DNA of 64,000 nt from W0P28-013 sp051870755. Lineage in GTDB: Bacteria; Bacteroidota; Bacteroidia; Bacteroidales; Paludibacteraceae. Below the pieces are notes generated by a model, which had not been told where the DNA came from, searched no databases, and saw nothing but the letters and a program-made list of their open reading frames with translations. Within the stretch, counting starts at the first letter, position 1. Each line of letters starts with the position of its first letter. Location: assembly GCA_051870755.1 (NCBI GenBank), contig JBJECE010000028.1:186001-250000 (forward strand), written 5' to 3'. Below are positions 34,015-41,689 of the stretch, piece by piece. The translations under genes and the position numbers were made by a program.

Positions 34015-35598
34015 TTATTTCAAACTATTGACTACGGCGGCGGCTTCGGCGCGAATGATGGCTGTAACGTCGTCGTTGATGACACCGCTGCGCAGTACGT
34101 CCAAGACGTCTTGTCGATGTTTCAGGTTCAGTACTTTCAGAAATTCTCGCTCGAAAGTCGATACTTTGTCTATCGAAATGTCGGCCAGCAGCCCGTTTGT
34201 GCCGCAATAGAGTACTGCAATTTGCTGCTCGACAGGCATGGGCGAATAAACCGATTGCACGAGCAGGCGTGTGTTTTTGCGTCCTTTGTCGATGGTCATG
34301 GCGGTAACGGCGTCCATGTCGCTGCCGAATTTCGAGAATGCTTCCAATTCGCGGTATTGTGCTTGGTCGATTTTCAGTGTGCCGGCCACTTTTTTCATGG
34401 CTTTTATTTGTGCGTTTCCGCCTACGCGCGACACCGAAATGCCTACGTTGATGGCCGGCCGGTTGCCTTGGTTGAATAAATCCGTGTCCAAGAATATTTG
34501 GCCGTCGGTAATGGAGATGACGTTGGTCGGAATGTATGCCGATACGTCGCCGGCTTGTGTTTCGATGATGGGCAGTGCGGTGAGCGATCCGCCGCCTTTC
34601 ACTTTGCCTTTCAGCGATTCGGGCAGGTCGTTCATCTGTTCGGCCACCTCTTGTTGTTGGTTGATTTTGGCAGCCCGCTCGAGCAGGCGCGAGTGCAGAT
34701 AGAAAATGTCGCCGGGGTAGGCTTCGCGTCCCGACGGGCGGCGCAGAATAAGCGATACTTCGCGGTAGGCAACAGCCTGTTTCGACAAATCGTCGTACAC
34801 GACCAATGCGTGTCGACCGGTATCGCGAAAATATTCGCCGATGGCAGCGCCGGCAAATGGTGCAAAATATTGCATGGCAGCGGGGTCGGATGCCGTTGCC
34901 GAAACAACGATGGTGTAGTCCATGGCGTCTTTCTCGCGCAGCGTATTGACCAATGCCGCTACCGTCGAACCTTTTTGTCCGACAGCCACATAGATGCAGT
35001 AAACGGGTTGCCCTGCCTCGTAGTTGGCGCGTTGGTTGATGATGGTGTCGATGGCGATGCTGGTTTTGCCGGTTTGGCGGTCGCCGATGATGAGTTCGCG
35101 CTGTCCGCGTCCGATGGGAATCATGGCATCGACGGCTTTCAAACCGGTTTGCAGCGGCTCGTTCACCGGCTGGCGGTAGATGACGCCGGGAGCCTTGCGT
35201 TCGAGCGGCATTTCGGTCAGTTCTCCGCTTATCGGTGTGTCGGTGTCGAGCGGGTTGCCCAGCGGGTCGATCACGCGCCCGAGCATACCTTCGCCCACGC
35301 GTATGGAGGCGATGCGGTGTGTACGGCGCACGGTGTAGCCTTCCTTGATTTTTTCGCTGTTGCCGAGCAGCACCGCGCCTACGTTGTCTTCTTCGAGGTT
35401 CATTACGATGGCGTTCATGCCGTTTTCGAATACCAACAATTCGTTGGCTTCGGCATTTTTCAGACCATAGATGCGCACGACACCATCGCTCACTTGCAAT
35501 ACGATGCCTACTTCTTCGAATTGCACGTCGAGGTCGATGCCGGCCAATTGTTGGCGCAGAATGTCAGATACTTCGCTGACTTTGATGTTTTCCGACAT
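34015..35598 (-). CDS. atpA: F1Fo ATP synthase subunit alpha
   Basis: 527 residues. Walker A is GDRQTGKTSIAIDT at about residues 170-183. Other landmarks are RGQRELIIGDRQ, YPGDIFYLHSRLLERAAK and the ISVSRVGGNAQ arginine-finger region. It forms the catalytic head with beta and carries the non-catalytic nucleotide sites. The gene lies 33 bp after atpH. Confidence 0.97.
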   Translation of the reverse strand: MSENIKVSEVSDILRQQLAGIDLDVQFEEVGIVLQVSDGVVRIYGLKNAEANELLVFENGMNAIVMNLEEDNVGAVLLGNSEKIKEGYTVRRTHRIASIRVGEGMLGRVIDPLGNPLDTDTPISGELTEMPLERKAPGVIYRQPVNEPLQTGLKAVDAMIPIGRGQRELIIGDRQTGKTSIAIDTIINQRANYEAGQPVYCIYVAVGQKGSTVAALVNTLREKDAMDYTIVVSATASDPAAMQYFAPFAGAAIGEYFRDTGRHALVVYDDLSKQAVAYREVSLILRRPSGREAYPGDIFYLHSRLLERAAKINQQQEVAEQMNDLPESLKGKVKGGGSLTALPIIETQAGDVSAYIPTNVISITDGQIFLDTDLFNQGNRPAINVGISVSRVGGNAQIKAMKKVAGTLKIDQAQYRELEAFSKFGSDMDAVTAMTIDKGRKNTRLLVQSVYSPMPVEQQIAVLYCGTNGLLADISIDKVSTFEREFLKVLNLKHRQDVLDVLRSGVINDDVTAIIRAEAAAVVNSLK

Positions 35599-35631
35599 AA
35601 AAATGACTGTTTTTTTTCGTTCAATGATACG

Positions 35632-36168
35632 CTATTGCGCAAGATTTTTTTTGATGCGGCGCAACTGTCCGGCTATTGACGCGTCCAGCCGTTGGTTGTC
35701 CACATCGAGAATGAAACCGCCCAAAACTTCGGGATTGATGGTTGTTGTCAACTCCACGTCGCGACCGCTCCACTGTTTCAAAAATGTGCAGATGCGTTGA
35801 TGCGTGGCCTCGTCCAATGGTTGGGCGGAGGTAACATGTCCCACACAGATTTTTGACTCTTTGAGGTACAAATCGCAGTAGTCGAGTGCAATGCGGTGCA
35901 GCAGGTCTTCGCGTTTGTTGTGCAACAACAAATCGGCGAAACGCTCGAGCAGGGCGTGTTGTGTGGCGCCGGCTGCAGCGACAATGAGTTGTTTTTTTTG
36001 CCGATTGTTCAGCGTCGGGTTGCTCAGTGCGGCCGCTAACGTGTTGTAACGCACAAAATTAGCAGCCAGCGTGGACATCATGTCGAAGAGCCGTTTCGCG
36101 TCGTGCTGCTCTTCGGCACACGATAGCAACGCTTTGGCATATCGTACCGCAATCATTCCCGAATTCAT
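35632..36168 (-). CDS. atpH: F1Fo ATP synthase subunit delta
   Basis: 178 residues. The N-terminal helical bundle starts MNSGMIAVRYAKALLSCAEE; the C-terminal part has VELTTTINPEVLGGFILDVDNQRLDASI, the typical delta/OSCP signature. It joins the b stalk to the F1 head. Two bases separate it from atpF. Confidence 0.95.
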   Translation of the reverse strand: MNSGMIAVRYAKALLSCAEEQHDAKRLFDMMSTLAANFVRYNTLAAALSNPTLNNRQKKQLIVAAAGATQHALLERFADLLLHNKREDLLHRIALDYCDLYLKESKICVGHVTSAQPLDEATHQRICTFLKQWSGRDVELTTTINPEVLGGFILDVDNQRLDASIAGQLRRIKKNLAQ

Positions 36169-36170
36169 GG

Positions 36171-36665
36171 TTAGTTCAATGTAATTTCACTTAACAATTT
36201 GTCGATGAGTGCCGTTTGTTGTTTGTTGGTTTCCAAGTTGTTGCGGAGTATTTTTTCGGCAATATCGACCGACAATTCGGCCACTTGTCGTTTCAGTTCG
36301 TCCACACTTTTCTCTTTTTCGATTTGGATTTGACGTTTGGCCTCCTCGATGGTTTGTTGTGCTTGTGCCTGTGCTTCTGTTTTGGCTTCCTGTACTATTT
36401 GGTTGCGCAGTTCGGCGGCTTCGTTCAGTATGCGCAGTTGCTCCTGACGGGCTTCGGCCAAAATTTTGGCGGTTTCTTCTTTTACGTTGTTCAACTGCCG
36501 ATTGGCCTCGTCGGCGGCTTTCACCGAATCGTTGATGTAGTTGGTGCGCTTGTTTATCATGCGCGTTACTACAGGCCACCCGAATTTTGCCAATACGAAA
36601 AACAAGATGCCAAATGCCAACAGCATCCAAAACAGCAAGCCGGTTTCGGGCATCAGTAATGACAT
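36171..36665 (-). CDS. atpF: F1Fo ATP synthase subunit b
   Basis: 164 residues. One N-terminal membrane helix (LLFWMLLAFGILFFVLAKFGW) followed by a long charged coiled coil rich in Glu, Gln and Ala. It forms the peripheral stalk. 12 bp after atpE. Confidence 0.95.
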   Translation of the reverse strand: MSLLMPETGLLFWMLLAFGILFFVLAKFGWPVVTRMINKRTNYINDSVKAADEANRQLNNVKEETAKILAEARQEQLRILNEAAELRNQIVQEAKTEAQAQAQQTIEEAKRQIQIEKEKSVDELKRQVAELSVDIAEKILRNNLETNKQQTALIDKLLSEITLN

Positions 36666-36677
36666 GACCGCGCGTGT

Positions 36678-36902
36678 TTATAGAGCCATGAAACAAACCA
36701 CGACGGCAAACAAGGCAACGCCTTCGATAAGGGCGGCTACGATAATCATCGTCGAGCGGATGTCGCCGACCGATTCCGGCTGGCGCGCGATGGCCTCCAT
36801 GGCGCTGGAACCGATTTTGCCAATACCAAGTGCTGCGCCGATAACGGCGATGCTGGCGCCAAGTGCTGCGCCGAATTGCGCTGAAAGAATTTCTAATAAC
36901 AT
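36678..36902 (-). CDS. atpE: F1Fo ATP synthase subunit c
   Basis: 74 residues, two membrane helices around the polar loop ARQPES. The ion-carrying Glu is in helix 2 (ALIEGVALFAVVV). At the position of Gln32 of the Na+ enzyme of Ilyobacter this protein has Ile, and the Ser-Thr after the carboxylate is Gly-Val. This points to proton, not sodium, coupling. Rotor ring subunit in the inner membrane. Confidence 0.95.
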   Translation of the reverse strand: MLLEILSAQFGAALGASIAVIGAALGIGKIGSSAMEAIARQPESVGDIRSTMIIVAALIEGVALFAVVVCFMAL

Positions 36903-36936
36903 AATTTTTTTTTTATTTTTAAGTTTATGTAATAAT

Positions 36937-38010
36937 TTATTTTTGCTCTATTTCGTGGTGCGCTTCGACGCGCGACAAACCGATGAATACCGACGACAAC
37001 ATTGTGAAGACATACGCTTGGATGTAGGCCACCAGCAGTTCGACACAATCCATAAATATGGTGAACAATACTGACACGACCGACATGCCGGCACAAATGC
37101 CGGCGCCCATGGTGGCGGTGATGAACACCAACGAGGTCAGTCCCAGCACGATGGCGTGGCCGGCCATAATGTTGGCAAACAGACGAATCATCAGGGCAAA
37201 CGGTTTTGTAAAAATGCCGAACAACTCGATCAGCGGCATCAACGGAATGGCTTTCATCCAGATGGGGACGTCAGGCCAAAGAATCTCTTTCCAATATTCT
37301 TTGGTGCCGAAAACATTGACCGCAATGAATGTGCAGAGTGCCAGCACAAAGGTAATGGCGATGTTGCCTGTGGTGTTGGCTCCGCCGGGGAATATGGGAA
37401 TCAGTCCCATCAGATTGTTGATGAAAATGAACCAAAAGACGGTCAGCAGATAGGGCGCAAAGCGTTCGTAGTCTTTGCCGACGCATGGCTTAATGAGTCC
37501 GTCGAGTATGCTGACTGTCAGCATTTCCAGAATGCCGCGCACACCGGTTGGCGCTTCCATCGGCTTGGTTTTGTACCATTTGGCCAACCACAATATCAGA
37601 CAGATGACCAGCGTGCAGTTGATAAGCAGGGCAAGTGCATTTTTGGTGAGCGAAAAATCCCACGGCCGTATTTCGTTGCCGTCGGCGTCCAATTCCACAA
37701 TTTTTCCGGCGTAGGCGCCATCGGCTTGGCCGTAGCGGTAGCCGTCGTAATTGTCGGCGTGGTGCAGTGCCGACGACAAAAAGATACGGAATCCGTGTTC
37801 GCCGTAAACAATAATGGGCAAGGGAATAGTGATGTGCGTGTCGCCTATGGTGGTGATGTGCCATTCGTATGAGTCGCCTATGTGATTGAATATAAGCGAT
37901 TTGACATCGAGTTTTTCGGGCGTCGCGTCAGGCTGCGTGGTGGTCTCGGCCACGAGGCTGACCGACATCATCAACAACAAACATACTATGCCGACTAATT
38001 TTTTATTCAT
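36937..38010 (-). CDS. atpB: F1Fo ATP synthase subunit a, with long N-terminal extension
   Basis: 357 residues. A signal-peptide-like start (MNKKLVGIVCLLLMMSVSLVAE) and about 100 extra periplasmic residues precede the usual five- or six-helix core, a form known from Bacteroidota. The essential Arg is in ALMIRLFANIMAGH. It forms the proton half-channels against the c ring. The start codon overlaps the end of the preceding small gene by 8 bp. Confidence 0.95.
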   Translation of the reverse strand: MNKKLVGIVCLLLMMSVSLVAETTTQPDATPEKLDVKSLIFNHIGDSYEWHITTIGDTHITIPLPIIVYGEHGFRIFLSSALHHADNYDGYRYGQADGAYAGKIVELDADGNEIRPWDFSLTKNALALLINCTLVICLILWLAKWYKTKPMEAPTGVRGILEMLTVSILDGLIKPCVGKDYERFAPYLLTVFWFIFINNLMGLIPIFPGGANTTGNIAITFVLALCTFIAVNVFGTKEYWKEILWPDVPIWMKAIPLMPLIELFGIFTKPFALMIRLFANIMAGHAIVLGLTSLVFITATMGAGICAGMSVVSVLFTIFMDCVELLVAYIQAYVFTMLSSVFIGLSRVEAHHEIEQK

Positions 38011-38377
38011 GCTTCGTTTTCAACAAGTTCGATAGAAAGGGCGTTTCCGTTGCCAGCGTGATGAAATAAAACAGGGTGAAAACAACGGCAAAGCATCGGT
38101 TCTGTTCGCCAATCACTTTGATGTAGAACACGAAAAAGGCGATAGCAATGACAAATTTCAGGATTTTGACGCCGAAAATCAAATTGACGGTTTGTGCCGA
38201 TGTTTTGCCCGCAGCCATACGCGGCACACACACTGCCGGAAGCGACAATGCCATAAACAGCAATGGCACCGCCGGATACCATGCAAAGGCGTATTGCGGC
38301 ATGGCGTATTGCAGCACAAGGTAGCCGACAATGGCGCCTACAATTTGTACGGAATATGTGCAAACGGCAAATTTCAT
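38003..38377 (-). CDS. small membrane protein in AtpI position
   Basis: 124 residues from the ATG at 38377 (MKFAVCTYSVQIVGAIVGYLVL). About four hydrophobic helices and a short basic tail (LLKTKHE). It starts inside the atpC stop (ATGA) and overlaps atpB, so it is translationally coupled to both. A protein of this type sits at the same place in Bacteroidales atp operons; by position and size it may play an AtpI-like role in c-ring assembly, but no sequence motif proves this. Confidence 0.75.
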   Translation of the reverse strand: MKFAVCTYSVQIVGAIVGYLVLQYAMPQYAFAWYPAVPLLFMALSLPAVCVPRMAAGKTSAQTVNLIFGVKILKFVIAIAFFVFYIKVIGEQNRCFAVVFTLFYFITLATETPFLSNLLKTKHE

Positions 38378-38622
38378 ACTGTCTGAATTTTTTCGATACA
38401 AACGGTTATGCAGTTGTTGTTTACCTCGACAAATCCGCCATCGACAGCGAGCACCTTTTCGTCCGTATCGGTTTTGTAAACGATATTACCTCGCTTCAGC
38501 GACGAAATAATCGGCGCATGGTTGTGCAGCACTTCGAACGCGCTGAATGTGCCCGGCAACGAAACGGACGTAACTTCGCCTGCAAAAATGGCTCCCGTCG
38601 GTGATATAATTTCCAATTTCAT
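38374..38622 (-). CDS. atpC: F1Fo ATP synthase subunit epsilon
   Basis: 82 residues, the beta-sandwich N-terminal domain only (MKLEIISPTGAIFAGEVTSVSLPGTFSAFEVLHNHAPIIS). The C-terminal two-helix inhibitory domain of longer epsilons is missing, as is normal in this group. It sits at the foot of gamma. It follows atpD by 15 bp. Confidence 0.94.
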   Translation of the reverse strand: MKLEIISPTGAIFAGEVTSVSLPGTFSAFEVLHNHAPIISSLKRGNIVYKTDTDEKVLAVDGGFVEVNNNCITVCIEKIQTV

Positions 38623-38637
38623 TGCTGTCGGTTTTTG

Positions 38638-40152
38638 TTAAGATGCTTGTTGTGCCGTGGCCAACAATTTTTTGCCTTTTTCGATAGCCTCTTCGATGGT
38701 GCCGACGTTCAAGAATGCCATTTCGGGATATTCGTCCACTTCGCCGTCGAGAATCATTTTGAAACCTTTGATGGTGTCGGCTATCGGCACCATGACGCCG
38801 GGAACTCCCGTAAATTGTTCGGCTACGGTAAACGGTTGCGACAGGAATCGTTGCACCTTGCGCGCGCGATTTACGGTTGTGCGGTCTTCGTCCGACAACT
38901 CTTCCATGCCGAGAATGGAGATGATGTCTTGCAACTCTTTGTTGCGCTGCAATATCTGTTTGACGCGTTGCGCCGTGTTGTAGTGGTCGTCGCCCACGAT
39001 TTGCGGGTCGAGTATGCGCGAGGTCGATTCCAACGGATCGACAGCCGGATAGATGCCCAACTCCGAAATTTTGCGACTCAACACGGTGGTTGCGTCCAAG
39101 TGCGTGAAGGTAGTGGCCGGCGCGGGGTCGGTCAAGTCGTCGGCGGGAACATAAACTGCTTGTACCGACGTGATGGAGCCGCGTTTGGTCGATGTGATGC
39201 GCTCCTGCATCAAACCCATTTCGGTGGCCAACGTCGGCTGGTAACCCACGGCCGAAGGCATACGTCCCAACAACGCCGACACTTCGGAACCGGCTTGTGT
39301 GAAGCGGAAAATGTTGTCGATGAAGAATAGAATATCGTGTCCGTCGTCGCTGTCGCGGAACGATTCGGCCACCGTCAAACCCGACAAGGCTACGGACGAA
39401 CGCGCTCCGGGCGGTTCGTTCATCTGGCCGAAAATCAAGGCTACTTGCGATTTTTCGAGTTCGTTGTAATCCACTTTCGACAAGTCCCATTTGCCTTCTT
39501 CCATGCTCTTTTTGAAGGCATCGCCGTAGCGAATGATGCCCGACTCGATCATTTCGCGCAACAGGTCGTTGCCTTCGCGTGTGCGTTCGCCTACGCCGGC
39601 AAAAACCGAAAATCCGTTATGCCCTTTGGCAATGTTGTTTATCAGTTCCTGAATTAGCACGGTTTTGCCTACGCCGGCGCCGCCAAACAGGCCTATTTTG
39701 CCGCCTTTGGAGTACGGTTCAAGCAGGTCGATGACCTTGATGCCGGTCAGCAACATCTCTTTGCCGGTCGATAATTCTTCGAATTTTGGCGGTTCGCGGT
39801 GTATGGGGTATGTGTCGGTGTAGTCCAATGTGCGCATGCCGTCGATTGTTTCGCCGATGACGTTCAGCAATCGTCCTTTGATTTGTGTACCGATGGGCAT
39901 GGAGATCGGTTTGCCGAGCGCACGCACTTCGAGCCCGCGCTGCAGACCGTCGGTCGAGTCCATCGCAACGGTGCGTACCGTGTTTTCGCCGATGTGTTGC
40001 TGAATTTCGAGAATCAGTCGTTTGCCGTTCGGGCGCGTAACTTCCAACGCGTCGTGAATGGCGGGCAATTGTTCCGATGCATCGGCGTGTTGAAACACAA
40101 CATCGACCACCGGCCCTACAATTTGCGATATATATCCAACCTGTGCAGACAT
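38638..40152 (-). CDS. atpD: F1Fo ATP synthase subunit beta
   Basis: 504 residues. Walker A GGAGVGKTVLIQEL, the catalytic GERTREGNDL (Glu), Walker B ILFFIDNIFRF and ALSGLTVAESFRD. It holds the catalytic nucleotide sites. First gene of the operon atpD-C-x-B-E-F-H-A-G. A TATTTTTA box, one base off consensus, lies 30 bp upstream on the minus strand. Confidence 0.97.
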   Translation of the reverse strand: MSAQVGYISQIVGPVVDVVFQHADASEQLPAIHDALEVTRPNGKRLILEIQQHIGENTVRTVAMDSTDGLQRGLEVRALGKPISMPIGTQIKGRLLNVIGETIDGMRTLDYTDTYPIHREPPKFEELSTGKEMLLTGIKVIDLLEPYSKGGKIGLFGGAGVGKTVLIQELINNIAKGHNGFSVFAGVGERTREGNDLLREMIESGIIRYGDAFKKSMEEGKWDLSKVDYNELEKSQVALIFGQMNEPPGARSSVALSGLTVAESFRDSDDGHDILFFIDNIFRFTQAGSEVSALLGRMPSAVGYQPTLATEMGLMQERITSTKRGSITSVQAVYVPADDLTDPAPATTFTHLDATTVLSRKISELGIYPAVDPLESTSRILDPQIVGDDHYNTAQRVKQILQRNKELQDIISILGMEELSDEDRTTVNRARKVQRFLSQPFTVAEQFTGVPGVMVPIADTIKGFKMILDGEVDEYPEMAFLNVGTIEEAIEKGKKLLATAQQAS

Positions 40153-40363
40153 AATAGCGTATTTGTTATGATTTTGGAATTGTAAAAATACGGATTTTTT
40201 TTCGATTTGTTACTGCTTTTGTGAATATTTAATAGTTTTTGAATAATATTTTTATTTTTGTGTATTGCCAAATGGTTGATACTTATTTGTTTTGGTCAAT
40301 AAAAGTGGTTTTTCGTATGTTGAATTTTGTTTAATTTTTGTGTGTCGTAAGTTATCGTCAGAG

Positions 40364-40394
40364 TTGCTCGATTGCAAATTTTTTTGTACTTTTG
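40364..40394 (+). promoter_or_regulatory. Promoter of truA
   Basis: TTGC (40364-40367), 19 bp, TACTTTTG (40387-40394). It shows that the truA start is the ATG at 40418 rather than one 126 bp upstream. The rest of the AT-rich gap 40153-40363 shows no gene. Confidence 0.65.
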
Positions 40395-40417
40395 CAGCGA
40401 CTAAACAGAGCGTGCTT

Positions 40418-41149
40418 ATGCGTTATTTTATGACATTGGCTTATCGTGGCACCAACTATTGCGGTTGGCAAAAGCAGCCCAATGGTTTGTCGGTGCAGCA
40501 GGTGCTGACCGATGCTTTGTGTGTGGTGTTGCGCGAGCCGGTTACGGTGGTGGCAGCCGGTCGCACCGATGCCGGCGTACATGCTTCCAAGATGGTGGTG
40601 CATTGCGATGTGGTGTCGCCGATCGACGATGTGTCGCGCTGTGTGGCGCATATCAATGGGTTGTTGCCGGCCGATATTGTGGTGTACGACATTCAGCCTG
40701 TGGCCGACACGTTGCACGCTCGCTTCGATGCGGTGGCGCGTCGATACGAATACCATGTGCTGTTGCACAAGTCGCCGTTTGCCCTCGATTTGGCGTGGAG
40801 TTTGCCTTTTGTACCCGATTTCGAGGCGATGAATGCCGCTGCCGCCGTTTTGCCGGAATATAACGATTTTACCACGTTTTCGAAGACACACACCGATGCC
40901 AAAACGAGGATTTGCACGATTACCGATGCGCATTGGGAGCAGCGTGGCGAGTACGAATGGGTGTTTTGCATCGAGGCGAATCGCTTTTTGCGCAACATGG
41001 TGCGTGCCGTGGTTGGCACACTCATCGAGGTGGGCAAGGGAAAGATGTCGTTGGACGAATTTCGCAGGGCGATAGAAGCACGCAATCGGTGTGCGGCGGG
41101 TATGTCGGTGCCGGCGTGCGGCCTCTATTTGGTCGATGTCAAATATTGA
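40418..41149 (+). CDS. truA: tRNA pseudouridine synthase A
   Basis: 243 residues from MRYFMTLAYRGTNYCGWQKQPN. The catalytic Asp is in AAGRTDAGVHA; later motifs are RRYEYHVLLH, FTTFSKTHTDAKT and RFLRNMVRAVVGTLIEVGKGK. It makes pseudouridine at positions 38-40 of the tRNA anticodon stem. Single gene with its own promoter. Confidence 0.95.
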   Translation: MRYFMTLAYRGTNYCGWQKQPNGLSVQQVLTDALCVVLREPVTVVAAGRTDAGVHASKMVVHCDVVSPIDDVSRCVAHINGLLPADIVVYDIQPVADTLHARFDAVARRYEYHVLLHKSPFALDLAWSLPFVPDFEAMNAAAAVLPEYNDFTTFSKTHTDAKTRICTITDAHWEQRGEYEWVFCIEANRFLRNMVRAVVGTLIEVGKGKMSLDEFRRAIEARNRCAAGMSVPACGLYLVDVKY

Positions 41150-41176
41150 CCTGCTTGTGCCGGTGTGAAAAATACC

Positions 41177-41219
41177 TATTTTTGGCTATTGTGCCATTGG
41201 TCGAAAATGCCTAATTTTG
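41177..41219 (+). promoter_or_regulatory. Two -7 elements before the His-rich gene
   Basis: TATTTTTG (41177-41184) and TAATTTTG (41212-41219). The second would place transcription start at or almost at the GTG at 41224, giving a leaderless message; the first gives a leader of about 33 bases. Confidence 0.5.
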
Positions 41220-41223
41220 CAGC

Positions 41224-41577
41224 GTGAAATTACATAACACACGAGCCATATCGTTTTTGAACACGACACTGCGCTATGCGTTGGTGCTGGTGTTTTTGTT
41301 GTATTATGGCTGCTGTGTCTTTTCGACGCATGTACACATCGATGGCGCGCGCTTTGTTACGCATGCGCATCCCTATTCGTCGCCCAATCATCAGCACTCT
41401 ACGGCCGATTTCGACCATTTGCGCTTGGTGAATGTGGCGGCTGTGGCAGCGCTGTCTGGCGTAAAATTACCCTGTTTGCCGCAAGTGGTCGAGGTGTTGC
41501 GCGTGTGTCTGTGTGATGCGGTTGCCGGCGCGTGGCATCATACGTTGGCGCTACTGCGCGCTCCTCCGGTGGCGTAA
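41224..41577 (+). CDS. small His-rich exported or membrane protein beside a TonB receptor
   Basis: 117 residues with a GTG start. One hydrophobic segment (about residues 17-34) precedes a His-dense stretch with THVH, THAHPY, NHQHS and DHL, about nine His in 35 residues, and a short C-terminal part with two Cys and WHH. The His cluster suggests metal binding in the periplasm. It precedes a TonB-dependent receptor gene by about 110 bp on the same strand. I do not recognise a named family; function inferred only from composition and neighbour. Confidence 0.65.
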   Translation: MKLHNTRAISFLNTTLRYALVLVFLLYYGCCVFSTHVHIDGARFVTHAHPYSSPNHQHSTADFDHLRLVNVAAVAALSGVKLPCLPQVVEVLRVCLCDAVAGAWHHTLALLRAPPVA

Positions 41578-41689
41578 TTTTTCCCAATTTTCTCCTTATT
41601 TTATTTTTTTTGCGGATTGTCCCGTCGTGTCCTATCGATGCGATGGTTGCAATGCGTCTATGTCAATGTTTAATTCTATATCAACAATG

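Noticed and set aside
36678..36902. Sodium-type ATP synthase
   Set aside because: The c subunit lacks the Gln in helix 1 and the Ser-Thr after the carboxylate that bind Na+ in Ilyobacter.
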